Notes: generated by a model from the letters alone, not told the origin. A stretch of 64,000 nt of DNA from Salinibacillus aidingensis (GCF_039522525.1 NZ_BAAADO010000001.1:62001-126000), one strand, 5' to 3'; counted from the first letter of the stretch, positions 1 to 8,948 are shown. Numbers and translations are program-made.

Positions 1-120
1 AAATGGTAAGGGACTTGCGAACAGCATGAACTGTTGCCCCTGTTGCCAGTTGAGCCGGAACTGCTCTGTAATTTCGACTCTGCAGCAAAATACTGTTCCC
101 TTTGAATGAACTTACCATTA
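1..120. other. Possible structured RNA or palindromic element
   Basis: This stretch carries nested inverted repeats. AATGGTAAG at 2-10 pairs with CTTACCATT at 111-119, GAACAG at 19-24 pairs with CTGTTC at 93-98, and a small inner hairpin AACTG/CAGTT lies at 29-33 and 47-51. This gives a long bulged stem of about 120 nt. No reading frame is convincing. It could be a small RNA, a non-autonomous mobile element or the 3' end of a transcript entering from outside the window. It does not match the glmS ribozyme core, the SRP RNA core or common riboswitches as I know them. The identity is unknown, and the left edge may be cut by the window. Confidence 0.3.
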
Positions 121-133
121 TTATAATAGAATT

Positions 134-149
134 TGTGATTATAGTCACA
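134..149. promoter_or_regulatory. CRP/FNR-type operator palindrome
   Basis: The 16-mer TGTGATTATAGTCACA is a perfect TGTGA-N6-TCACA palindrome, the binding site recognised by the CRP/FNR family and by Bacillus Fnr. It lies 105 bp upstream of the GlmS-like start. A TATAAT hexamer at 162-167 and a second at 215-220 could be -10 elements. The centre is about 32 bp before the start predicted from the first hexamer, so the geometry is not the classic -41.5 class II arrangement. A truncated fnr lies at about 47 kb. Binding is inferred from sequence only. Confidence 0.5.
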
Positions 150-253
150 TAAAACGCTTACTATAATATTTTCCAAACGAAAAAACAATGATATCCTTTT
201 CTGTTTAATTTTACTATAATAAAGGGTGAGATATGCTAATGGAGTGATCAATT

Positions 254-2089
254 ATGAGTGGTATTGTTGGTTATATTGGGAATCGTTCGGCTCAGGAAAT
301 TTTGATTCATTGTTTAACGAATTTGGAATATCGAGGCTATGATTCGGCTGGCCTTGCGATTTCAAATGGCGATCACATTGAGGTTCGGAAAGAAAAGGGA
401 AGAATTCAGGATTTGGAAGCATCATTACAATTGGATACTATGCAAAACGGTACTCTGGGTATTGGGCACACTCGGTGGGCTTCACACGGAAATCCATCGG
501 CGGAAAACTCGCATCCTTTAACCGACGAACATGAGCAATTTTTCGTTGTTCATAATGGTATTATTGAAAACTACCACGTTTTAAAGAAGGAGCTGCTATC
601 GGAAGGGTATTCCTTTAAAACAGATACCGATTCAGAGGTTATCCCTCATCTGCTTTCCAAATATAATACAGGTAATTTTGTTGAAACGGTTCGGATGGTA
701 TTGCCGATGTTGAAAGGATCATTTGCACTTGTGATGATGTCCGCTTTGCATCCGGATATGATTATCGGCATTTCTCAGGAAAATCCTTTGATAGTCGGGT
801 TTGGCGAATCCCAGGCTTATCTTTCATCAGATATTTCCGCCTTACTCTCCTATACGAAAGAAACCTATCCCATAAAAAATAATGAAATGGCCATCCTGAC
901 AAGAGATGATATTTTTATAGAAACCGTTGATGGCAAACAGGTTCATCCTGATAAGGTAGCCATTGAATGGGACGAAGAGGAAATTCTGTTAAACGATTAT
1001 GATCATTTTATGCTGAAGGAAATTCTTGAACAGCCTTCTTCTTTAAAAAGTACGTTAAATAACAGAATTAAAAACAAACAGGTGTATTTACCAGAGGCAG
1101 AATTATTTTTCCGTGAGCATCCCTATCAACAATTTCGTAAAATCGACATCATCGGAAATGGAACCTCGTATCATTCTGGAATCATTGGAAAGAGTATTAT
1201 GGACAAATTATTATCATTTCCAGTTGAGGTTTCTCTCTCCTCGGAATTTACATATGAGCACGGTAAATTAAGTGAGCAACATTTAGTGATTGTGGTTAGT
1301 CAATCCGGAGAAACAGCGGATTCACTCACGGCGATTAAAGAGGCTAAAGCAAATGGAGCCAAAACCATTGCGATAACTAATAACAAGCGCAGTAATATTG
1401 CACGTCAGGCTGATTGCATCATTCCAATGAATGCAGGACCCGAACAGGCAGTGGCTGCAACGAAAGCCTATACATCTCAAATTACGGTTTTAAGTTTATT
1501 GGCCATTCATTTATGTAAAAAGACGGAGGAGCCTAGTCCAAATTTTATAAAGGAATTAATAGAAGCTGTTCAAACTTTGCCTGAAATTGTAAAGCAAACC
1601 TTAGTAATGACTGAGGATGCCATCGATTCCTTTGCTCAAGTCACGAATGATCAGACAAATTTATTTTTAATAGGACGCGGCCTGGATTATGTACTCGCAT
1701 TAGAAGGAGCATTAAAATTACAGGAGGTAGCTTACCTTCATGCCAACGCCTATGCTGCTGGTGAGGTGAAGCATGGAACGATGGCGCTGATTACCCCTGG
1801 AGTACCAGTTATTGCTCTCGCCACACAGCCCCATTTGAAGGATAAAATGGTGAGTAATATTCGTGAGCTGAAAACAAGGGATGGCTATGTTGTTGGAATT
1901 ACGAATGTCGGGGACGATGCGCTGACTGATGTCGTTGACGAAATCATGTATATTCCCGAAACACACCCGTTGATAATGCCCATTGTTGCTGCCATACCTC
2001 TCCAGCTCCTTGCCTATTATTCAGGAACTGTTAGAGGGTATAATGTGGACCGTCCCAGAAACCTGGCTAAAAGCCTGACCGTTGAATAA
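254..2089 (+). CDS. glmS: GlmS-like amidotransferase paralogue with Ser in place of the catalytic Cys
   Basis: The 611-residue product has the full glutamine:fructose-6-phosphate amidotransferase layout: an N-terminal class II glutaminase domain (about 1-215), two SIS isomerase domains (about 290-600) and the C-terminal PRNLAKSLTVE tail that closes the sugar site. Glutaminase motifs GHTRWA and HNGIIEN are kept. Canonical GlmS starts Met-Cys and the processed Cys1 attacks glutamine, but here the start is MSGIVGYIG, so the nucleophile is Ser. The SIS motif is GNGTSYHSG where the family usually has CGTSYHAG. A TGA stop lies three codons upstream in frame, so no earlier Cys start exists; GGAGTG precedes the ATG. 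It may use free ammonia, deaminate amino sugars, or be regulatory. A normal glmS probably lies elsewhere. No glmS ribozyme is seen upstream. Confidence 0.85.
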   Translation: MSGIVGYIGNRSAQEILIHCLTNLEYRGYDSAGLAISNGDHIEVRKEKGRIQDLEASLQLDTMQNGTLGIGHTRWASHGNPSAENSHPLTDEHEQFFVVHNGIIENYHVLKKELLSEGYSFKTDTDSEVIPHLLSKYNTGNFVETVRMVLPMLKGSFALVMMSALHPDMIIGISQENPLIVGFGESQAYLSSDISALLSYTKETYPIKNNEMAILTRDDIFIETVDGKQVHPDKVAIEWDEEEILLNDYDHFMLKEILEQPSSLKSTLNNRIKNKQVYLPEAELFFREHPYQQFRKIDIIGNGTSYHSGIIGKSIMDKLLSFPVEVSLSSEFTYEHGKLSEQHLVIVVSQSGETADSLTAIKEAKANGAKTIAITNNKRSNIARQADCIIPMNAGPEQAVAATKAYTSQITVLSLLAIHLCKKTEEPSPNFIKELIEAVQTLPEIVKQTLVMTEDAIDSFAQVTNDQTNLFLIGRGLDYVLALEGALKLQEVAYLHANAYAAGEVKHGTMALITPGVPVIALATQPHLKDKMVSNIRELKTRDGYVVGITNVGDDALTDVVDEIMYIPETHPLIMPIVAAIPLQLLAYYSGTVRGYNVDRPRNLAKSLTVE

Positions 2090-2102
2090 TAAGTAAATCT
2101 TA

Positions 2103-2166
2103 TAAATCCTTCCCGATCAGGATAGACTAAAAATAAAGTCTGCAAGAAATCCTTTTTCGGGAAGGT
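2103..2166 (+). promoter_or_regulatory. Leader hairpin that could mask a ribosome binding site
   Basis: CCTTCCCGA at 2108-2116 is complementary to TCGGGAAGG at 2157-2165, which contains the GGGAAGG Shine-Dalgarno sequence of the next gene. An inner hairpin AGACT (2124-2128) / AGTCT (2137-2141) shortens the loop. The fold would sequester the ribosome binding site. A terminator role is unlikely because no U-run follows the 3' arm. Regulation is inference from pairing only. Confidence 0.4.
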
Positions 2167-2174
2167 GAATCGAA

Positions 2175-2480
2175 ATGAAAAAATGGCTAATGACTCTTGG
2201 ACTTATTACCGGTATCATGATAAACCCTGAGTTAGCTTCAGCAAAGGAAGATGATCAGCCAAAGGGAATTACACATGATTGGGAAAAAGTACATACGTAT
2301 TCAAAAGAGCATTTGGTTGACAGCTTCCAAAAGAAAGTGCAGACATTTGTCAGTTATCATTATCATGATTACCATGTTTACCGAACAATTACTGTTCACA
2401 CATACCGTTGTACTCTTCACGGAGAGTATAAAACGAAAACCCATTTATCGGATAAGCGCGTAGAAAAACAACCACATTAG
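2175..2480 (+). CDS. Small secreted His/Tyr-rich protein
   Basis: The 101-residue product starts with a Sec-type signal peptide (MKKW, a hydrophobic core, then ELASA followed by KEDD, so cleavage near residue 23). The mature part is charged and carries a cluster rich in His and Tyr (YHYHDYHVYR), which could bind metal. I recognise no domain. GGGAAGGTGA lies eight bases before the ATG. After the stop at 2478-2480 a different frame stays open with coding-like composition for about 30 codons towards 2560, so the gene may be frameshifted at the A-run near 2464-2468 and once longer. It is convergent with the AddA-like gene. Function unknown. Confidence 0.6.
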   Translation: MKKWLMTLGLITGIMINPELASAKEDDQPKGITHDWEKVHTYSKEHLVDSFQKKVQTFVSYHYHDYHVYRTITVHTYRCTLHGEYKTKTHLSDKRVEKQPH

Positions 2481-2545
2481 CGTTGACGTATTAGGCCAGT
2501 CCATAAAGGATGACTCATCCAGGAAAAAGATTCTTACAACGTTCC

Positions 2546-5500
2546 TTAAGTCGAATAAAAAAACAGACCCCAAATTTGCGTATCTGCACGTTCTCCCGTC
2601 AATTGCTCCCAGGCAGATTGATAAATCTCCAGCTGAGACTGGTAATACTCTTCCAGTCTCTTTTTATCTTCCCTTCTTTTTACTCGATCGGTTTTATAAT
2701 CAATAATTTTCCATCTGTGGTTGACTTTATATACTAAATCTATGATCCCTTTCACATGGAAGGCTTCAACTTCATGATTGTCTGCAATTAATGAATAGAG
2801 CTCACTTCCTCTCTCCGCACGCAGACCAATCGGCACCTCAGTAAGAATCGTTTCTGCGTGCTGAAGTTCGGACCATATCTTTGATTGCTTGAATTGATTA
2901 ATATAATCATATACCTCTGTTTCTTTTTCTTTTGAGAAGTTATACGCAGCAAGTAAATGTTCAATCAGCAGCTCAATCGGCTTTTCATTAACCAGGTGTT
3001 CTAAAACCGTGTGAATTATGGTTCCCCACTCTTTGCCGCCTCCTGCTTCCCGATCAATCTGTAAAACTGACTGATAATCTTTATTTGCGGTTGGACTGAA
3101 GGATTCATAGGATGGTTTTTCTGCTTGTTTCATCCAGTTATATTGGTTTTCAGTATGATTATGAGGATATTCCTCTTCTGTAATCATCCTTATCGCAGTC
3201 TCGTTTTGCTCTGACTGCTCTGTGAATCCTTTCAAATTTTCAATTAAGGGTACTTCTAAGAGTGTTTTCCAGGGATTTTTCCTATTGTTCTTTTCACTTC
3301 CACTAATAATTAAGGCTTTTTCCGCCCGGGTAGCAGCCACATACAGTATACGTTTTTCCTCTTCTGTTAAGTAGTGCAGCTCTTCCTGCTTAATCTCATT
3401 CCATTGAAAAGGCATAGCCACTGGCTTTTTATGAAACCTGCTGATGTTCTTATAGAAGGAAAAATATCCTTTGGATGAAGTATCATCCCGTTTAATGTGC
3501 TGCTTTATAGAAGATTCAGGGTTTACCTGCTTCCATGGATGAGCCAGAAAAACAATGGGGGCTTCCAATCCTTTCGATTTATGTACATTCATCACCCGAA
3601 TAGCATCTGTTTCCTCCTCCATGTTTACAACTACCGTTTTCTCATCCACCATGTCTGCCAATAAAGTAAAAACATCGCGATAATCAGAAAATCCTTCTGC
3701 TTCCGTTTTTCGAAGAGCATCCAGAATCTGAAGCAGACTTTTAAACGCTCGCTTCCCGTGATTATTTAACAGCAAAAGCGGATAAAAGCCGGCATCCTCC
3801 ATGATCCTCTCTATTGCTGTCGTTGGGGATAAAATCCGAACCCATTTGTGATAGGTTCTTAATCGAGTCAAAGCAGTTGTGAATTTTTCCACGGTTCTTT
3901 TATTAAGCTGATCCGGAATCGGTGAATAAATGGAGAACCTTCCTCCATTCCGTTTCCACTGATACAATTCATTATCGCTAATCCCAAAGAATACACCCCT
4001 GAGAGCTGCTGTAAACAGGACAGGATCTGAAGGGTCAGTAAATGTGCTGAGTAAAATTTTCAGTTCCTGAAACTCAATCATATCACCTATGGCCATTTCA
4101 CCGCTTACACTTACTGGCATATTGTGCTCCTCCAGAATTTTGGCATAATGACCAACACTATCGTTATAGCGGGTAAGAACCATAAAATCACTGGGTGTAA
4201 AACCCTCTTCTTTACGTAACTGTTGAATGGTTCGAGCGATATTTTCTGCATCCTTTTTAATAACATCATCCTTCCTTGTAAATTCAGCTGGTACCATTAA
4301 TGATTTTATTCCTGAAAAGGCCGTTTGTTTATCCTTATGATACGCATTTAATGGGAGATAAGCCGCCTGGTATGCCGTTTCTGTTTCAGGAAGCTGCTGC
4401 TCAAATACCTCATTCAGGTTTTCAGTTATACTATCTAAAGTACGAAAATTCATGGTAAGCTGAAGAACCTCACCTCCGTGTTCAACCATTAATTGTTTCA
4501 CACGGTTATAGGTATCCATGTCAGCCCGGCGAAACCGGTAAATCGCCTGTTTTGGATCTCCCACTACAAACAGGGATCCTGGTAGTGGCTTACATTTTGT
4601 CCATTGTGTCTCATTTGTGTTCACACTAGTAAGGTAAAACATAATCTCAGCTTGAACAGGATCCGTATCCTGAAATTCGTCCACTAAAAGAGAGTGGTAT
4701 TTTTGCTGAAAATAGTTTCTTACCTCTGCATTGTCTCTTAATAGACTTCGGGCTGTCAGCAATAAATCCTGAAAGTTGAGCAATGAACGTTCATCTTTAA
4801 GACTCTCATACTCATTTAAGGCCTGACGCAAAAAGGAAATGACATCAGAATGGATATATTCCCTCCATTGCTTTAATAATGGTACAATTTTCATTTCTGC
4901 CAGAGCCCGAATTTTATCATAAAAGTATTCAGCATCCTCTTTGTACATCCAGCGGTTATAGGTTGGCTTCAGATTTTTATCAAATTGTTCAAAAACGTCA
5001 ATGATATCTTTGTCCTGTTTATGATTCATGTGCCTCATTTTCCGTAAGGCCACTGTAATAGCAGACTGCAGCTTGTCATACCCTTTTTGAGGCTCCATTT
5101 CAGGGAGTGCTCGTCCTGCTTCCTTTAACACCATCTTTAATGCTTCAAATGTCTCCTGTAATTCCGGCTTTGGTCTTCTTTCAGTCATCCACTGAACATC
5201 TTGAAAATCCTTCATCATTTTTAGATTTTCAAATTGTTCCTCGACAGGAACCCCTAATTCCAATAATTGATCAATGATTTGAGGTTCTTTCTCCTGAATC
5301 GTTTGTAAGAAACTATCCCATGACTCTTCTAATAGTTCAAGATCCTGACTTTCTTCCAATTCCTTAAAATCAATATCCAGTTTAGCTTCAATCGGACGTT
5401 CTCTTAAAAGTTTTGCACAAAAAGAGTGGACAGTACCTAAAAAGCATTGATCCATTTTCTGTAGTGCTTCCCCGAGGCATTCCCGTTTTTCTGGATCCTG

Positions 5501-5746
5501 TTCGGATGTCCAGGCTTTCTCAATTTCACTTTGAAAGCGTACCTTTAATTCATCAGCTGCTTTTTTCGTAAAGGTAATCGCTGCGAGTTCATGGACTTTA
5601 CAGGTTTCTGTGTAGATAAGATTAACCATACGGCTTACAAGACTGGTTGTTTTTCCGGAACCGGCACCTGCTTCAATCAGAAAATTAGTGGTAAGCTCCT
5701 TCTCAATTTTTGTACGGGCCTCCTGATCCATAATTTTCTTACTCAT
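2546..5746 (-). CDS. AddA-like UvrD-family helicase-nuclease
   Basis: Superfamily 1A helicase with a C-terminal RecB-type nuclease, about 1066 residues; B. subtilis AddA has about 1230. In order it has Walker A EAGAGSGKTT (about residue 23), ITFTKKAADEL (Ia), LLVDEFQDTDPVQ (II), GDPKQAIYRFRRAD (III), MNFRT (IV), NVHKSKGLEAP (V) and YVAATRAEKAL (VI). The nuclease end has GTIIHTVLEH, then GIIDLV and IIDYKTD with downstream QLEIYQ, all expected catalytic positions. It should unwind and degrade DNA ends with its partner, as in RecBCD/AddAB break processing. The ATG at 5746 was chosen over the longer frame because GGGGGTG precedes it; it overlaps the end of the AddB-like gene by 8 nt, so the two are translationally coupled. 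This could be the cell's only AddA or a second, shorter paralogue. Confidence 0.85.
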   Translation of the reverse strand: MSKKIMDQEARTKIEKELTTNFLIEAGAGSGKTTSLVSRMVNLIYTETCKVHELAAITFTKKAADELKVRFQSEIEKAWTSEQDPEKRECLGEALQKMDQCFLGTVHSFCAKLLRERPIEAKLDIDFKELEESQDLELLEESWDSFLQTIQEKEPQIIDQLLELGVPVEEQFENLKMMKDFQDVQWMTERRPKPELQETFEALKMVLKEAGRALPEMEPQKGYDKLQSAITVALRKMRHMNHKQDKDIIDVFEQFDKNLKPTYNRWMYKEDAEYFYDKIRALAEMKIVPLLKQWREYIHSDVISFLRQALNEYESLKDERSLLNFQDLLLTARSLLRDNAEVRNYFQQKYHSLLVDEFQDTDPVQAEIMFYLTSVNTNETQWTKCKPLPGSLFVVGDPKQAIYRFRRADMDTYNRVKQLMVEHGGEVLQLTMNFRTLDSITENLNEVFEQQLPETETAYQAAYLPLNAYHKDKQTAFSGIKSLMVPAEFTRKDDVIKKDAENIARTIQQLRKEEGFTPSDFMVLTRYNDSVGHYAKILEEHNMPVSVSGEMAIGDMIEFQELKILLSTFTDPSDPVLFTAALRGVFFGISDNELYQWKRNGGRFSIYSPIPDQLNKRTVEKFTTALTRLRTYHKWVRILSPTTAIERIMEDAGFYPLLLLNNHGKRAFKSLLQILDALRKTEAEGFSDYRDVFTLLADMVDEKTVVVNMEEETDAIRVMNVHKSKGLEAPIVFLAHPWKQVNPESSIKQHIKRDDTSSKGYFSFYKNISRFHKKPVAMPFQWNEIKQEELHYLTEEEKRILYVAATRAEKALIISGSEKNNRKNPWKTLLEVPLIENLKGFTEQSEQNETAIRMITEEEYPHNHTENQYNWMKQAEKPSYESFSPTANKDYQSVLQIDREAGGGKEWGTIIHTVLEHLVNEKPIELLIEHLLAAYNFSKEKETEVYDYINQFKQSKIWSELQHAETILTEVPIGLRAERGSELYSLIADNHEVEAFHVKGIIDLVYKVNHRWKIIDYKTDRVKRREDKKRLEEYYQSQLEIYQSAWEQLTGERADTQIWGLFFYST

Positions 5747-8735
5747 AATTGCGCACCCCCAAGAATTTCCTGATTCCATCCGCATCAGGATCCATTTGTT
5801 TTGCCTCCAATATTTCAGGGTCATAGAAGCTTCTCCTGCAAACCGATTTAAGCTGACAAAAATGACAATCGGCAGGATCGTCTGTCATGGAAAAATGCCC
5901 ACTTTTAATCACATCGGTTAAGGTTTCCAATAGATGTAACCCATTTTCTCTCTGTGAAGCATCCTGTTTTCGGCTGAACCTTCTTCCCTGTCCTTTTGAT
6001 GTTGGAAAGAAGTAGGAACTTTCTTTCACAGCACCTGATTCCAATTTCAAATGCTGTTCAATCGCTAAAGCATAAATAAAATGCTGAAGCTGGCGTCCCC
6101 CCTTAAATCTTTCATAGTCCTTATAGTTATACGTGCTTCCGGTCTTATAGTCAATAATATGGTAGTTGCCGTCCTTGCCTCTGTCTACACGGTCAATCTT
6201 TCCGGATATATGAATTTTAGCCTTTGATGGGAGTGTAATCACTGCAGGCTCATATTCACCGATACCAAAGGCATATTCGAAATATAAAGCATCATGGTCT
6301 ATAGCAAAATTCTCTTCCTCCTTAAGGAAAATATCACAGGCTTCCAGAATATCCTGTACTTCCCGCTGAAAAACCCGTTCGTTTGGAGGGGATTGAACCT
6401 GTTTTTGCTCTTCAATCAATTGCCAGGCAATCGTGTGTAAGTCTTCTTTATGTAAGGCGTAAGATGGCTTTTGTTTTTTCTCCTTCTGTTTCTGGTAAAA
6501 AGACTCAAAAATGCGATGAAGTAACGTTCCTCTAGTTGCAGGATCGAGCCATGCAAAAGAATGATAGATTTGCTCCTCGATCGGTTTTACCTGCAATATT
6601 TCTTCAAGAAAGTAGGCATAAGAGCATCCTGCCAGTTTCTCAAGCTTTCCTGCGGTCACGGTACGGTTCGAATTTAAACGGGGATCGTATTCACGCGTGT
6701 CGATATCAATCCGTCCATCATATTCGGTGAATGCATGTGTGTTACGTGAATAATCTGCCTGCAGACCGTACTGTAAATTCACATAATGATCCAATAATTG
6801 CTGATTCGGGTGATAAACTTCCTTTTTTGTCATATAGAGAAGCCAGAAGTCTTTATCCATAAAGGGTTGTTCAGGTATTACCCGGGCTGGTAAATCTTTT
6901 AATTCCTTAAACTCCGCGTGATGGTTCCCCGTTACCATACGATAGCACTGTAAAAACAAATAGGAAGGATTCACAGATCGGTTTTCACTCATATTAAAAC
7001 TGCAATAGCTAATGGTTACAGGGCCCTGCGACAAAGCCAATAGCTGCAGCATGACATATTGATGTTCCTCCCCTTTGTTCTTCATAAGCTCCAGGTTGTT
7101 ACTAAGCTTCTTTCGTTCCTGGTCAAGCAGAAGCGGGTCCTGACCGGATGAACCAGGAAACGAACGGTTATCTGCCCCGACGATAAAAAGATGTTTTCTG
7201 CTATGATAAATCCCCCTATGATAGGCATCAATGTGCAAATAACCGGGTTTAGGCCCTGATTTGCGTACACGGATAGAATCCAGACTGTTATACAGCTTTT
7301 CAAAAAGGTCATATTTGGGTAACGCTTCGACTGCATACGGAATGATGCTGTTTAAGGTCTCAAGTATGGCTTGCTGAGCTGATTGATCAATAGCTGAAAC
7401 GGAATTTGCGAAGTTTTTCAGGAAAAAATGAAAGGACGTAAGGAATTCTTTTTCACGGATGACAGATTCCATAGGCGGCAACTGTTTAAATAGACGGTCA
7501 AACCAATCTTTTAACCAGGCGATATCCTGAAGCTTCCTTTGGATAGCTTCCTTGTCATTTGTGCTGTCAGCATACCATTGCCTGTACTCGTACTTCTTAA
7601 GCAGTTTGTCAAGTTGATGCTTATACCTTTTCGGTCCCCACCCAATTTCTGCTTCCCGCAAAAGGTTAATAAGACGCACATTTGACGGTGCATTCTCTGG
7701 CAAGGCAATTAATCCTTCATTGAGAAGGTGGATAAAGAAACGTGTACTGTATCGTTCATCCATCCATTGCAGCAGTCCGCGAACCAGCCTGCCTGGTCGA
7801 CTTAATGATAAAGGCAATCCTTCTCCAAAAGTGACCGGCAATTGATGCTGTTCAGCTAATTGGTACAGAATCGTTACATACGGTTCCGGTCGGGTATAAA
7901 ATAAAATACAGGAATCTAAACGTAGGGTTTGCTGTTTGATTTGAGCGAGGATTTGTTTGAGTTCGGTTTCCTCTGTTTTCGCGGTAAAGATAGATAGGTC
8001 TGCTTGATCCTCGGCCTCATCCAGCTTATACAAGTAACTAAAAGGACCTGGTCTTCCCCAATTGATGCTTCTAAGATTATAATGTTCAGGAGGAGAAACA
8101 CCAAGAACTTCCGGCAGTGGCAGCTTATAATAATGTTCCGGGAGTATTTTTTTAAGAAAGGTGAGTTCTATATCAGATAAATGTAAATGAGATTGAAGAA
8201 TATAGATAGAATTTGAAGTCTGTCTCACAACTTGAATTGCCTGTTGATATAAGCCTGCTAAATCCTGCAAATGATGAACAGCGATTAACTGTTCAAATTG
8301 AATAAAAATTTTTCTCATATCTTCAGCCTTTTCCGACGAAATGAATGCATGCGCAGGCAGGTTTTCACTTGTATAGCCGGCCATACGAAGCTCTTCTATC
8401 ATCTGATAAATGCTTTGACTAAAAGAAGGGGTTACTTCCATTCCGCTAAAATAGGTTAAACTCCGGCTTTCCTGTAGTTCTTTTAATAAATAATAGATAA
8501 GGTGCTGACCCAGTACTGGTTCCAGTAGCGAAAACGATGGATTCCCATAAATCGCTATGATATCCTGTGTCATATCCTTTACCGTTTTGATTTTTAAATG
8601 GATAGAACGATAACCATTCTTCAGAAATGACTGATAGATTTGTTCTCCAACTGAATGCGAATCAACAATGAGTATTTTTTCTTCAAAGGGATGACGGGCA
8701 CAAATCTGATGGAGCTCTTCAATGTGTTCCTGCAT
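5739..8735 (-). CDS. AddB-like PD-(D/E)XK nuclease subunit lacking Walker A
   Basis: The product is about 998 residues from the ATG at 8735, which follows AAGGAGGCTGAAC. The C-terminal part has the RecB-type nuclease signature: RGTLLHRIFE, then GKIDRVD and HIIDYKTGS with QLQHFIYA. An iron-sulfur cluster is suggested by the Cys in AGCSYAYF and three Cys in ADCHFCQLKSVC, the arrangement seen in AddB. The N-terminal half aligns in style with the inactivated helicase part of AddB, but I see no GxxGxGKT ATP site, which B. subtilis AddB has. It is the first gene of a two-gene operon with the AddA-like helicase. The expected role is as the second nuclease strand cutter and possibly a Chi-like sensor. 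It may be a variant family rather than orthodox AddB. Confidence 0.8.
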   Translation of the reverse strand: MQEHIEELHQICARHPFEEKILIVDSHSVGEQIYQSFLKNGYRSIHLKIKTVKDMTQDIIAIYGNPSFSLLEPVLGQHLIYYLLKELQESRSLTYFSGMEVTPSFSQSIYQMIEELRMAGYTSENLPAHAFISSEKAEDMRKIFIQFEQLIAVHHLQDLAGLYQQAIQVVRQTSNSIYILQSHLHLSDIELTFLKKILPEHYYKLPLPEVLGVSPPEHYNLRSINWGRPGPFSYLYKLDEAEDQADLSIFTAKTEETELKQILAQIKQQTLRLDSCILFYTRPEPYVTILYQLAEQHQLPVTFGEGLPLSLSRPGRLVRGLLQWMDERYSTRFFIHLLNEGLIALPENAPSNVRLINLLREAEIGWGPKRYKHQLDKLLKKYEYRQWYADSTNDKEAIQRKLQDIAWLKDWFDRLFKQLPPMESVIREKEFLTSFHFFLKNFANSVSAIDQSAQQAILETLNSIIPYAVEALPKYDLFEKLYNSLDSIRVRKSGPKPGYLHIDAYHRGIYHSRKHLFIVGADNRSFPGSSGQDPLLLDQERKKLSNNLELMKNKGEEHQYVMLQLLALSQGPVTISYCSFNMSENRSVNPSYLFLQCYRMVTGNHHAEFKELKDLPARVIPEQPFMDKDFWLLYMTKKEVYHPNQQLLDHYVNLQYGLQADYSRNTHAFTEYDGRIDIDTREYDPRLNSNRTVTAGKLEKLAGCSYAYFLEEILQVKPIEEQIYHSFAWLDPATRGTLLHRIFESFYQKQKEKKQKPSYALHKEDLHTIAWQLIEEQKQVQSPPNERVFQREVQDILEACDIFLKEEENFAIDHDALYFEYAFGIGEYEPAVITLPSKAKIHISGKIDRVDRGKDGNYHIIDYKTGSTYNYKDYERFKGGRQLQHFIYALAIEQHLKLESGAVKESSYFFPTSKGQGRRFSRKQDASQRENGLHLLETLTDVIKSGHFSMTDDPADCHFCQLKSVCRRSFYDPEILEAKQMDPDADGIRKFLGVRNYE

Positions 8736-8907
8736 GTTCAGCCTCCTTGCAATATCTACTATAATTTCTATTATGCTGTTTTTTACCGTTGCTGGCAACA
8801 TAAATTGTGTATAATTTTGGGAATGTTGGGATTTTTCATGAACAAAGGCATAACCACCGGACGTGGCCCTTCCTATTTTTTGATCCATAAAACCGCTATT
8901 TTATAAC

Positions 8908-8944
8908 ACAAAAAATGGAACGTCAGGGGTTCCGTTCCATTTTC
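8908..8944 (-). terminator. Rho-independent terminator
   Basis: An 11-bp perfect stem, AAAATGGAACG at 8912-8922 with CGTTCCATTTT at 8933-8943, is followed on the minus strand by a T-run. It sits five bases after the stop of the DUF3231 gene. Confidence 0.85.
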
Positions 8945-8948
8945 ATCA

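Noticed and set aside
120..253. glmS ribozyme or riboswitch before the GlmS-like gene
   Set aside because: The conserved ribozyme core sequence (AGCGCC... and the GACGAGG-type element) is not present; only the FNR-like palindrome and promoter-like hexamers are seen.
2510..2737. Plus-strand open frame of 75 codons
   Set aside because: It lies mostly antisense to the 3' end of the AddA-like gene, has no ribosome site and no recognisable domain.
5747..5824. Longer start of the AddA-like protein
   Set aside because: The extra 26 codons overlap the AddB-like gene and lack a ribosome site, whereas the ATG at 5746 has GGGGGTG upstream and begins the conserved N-terminus.
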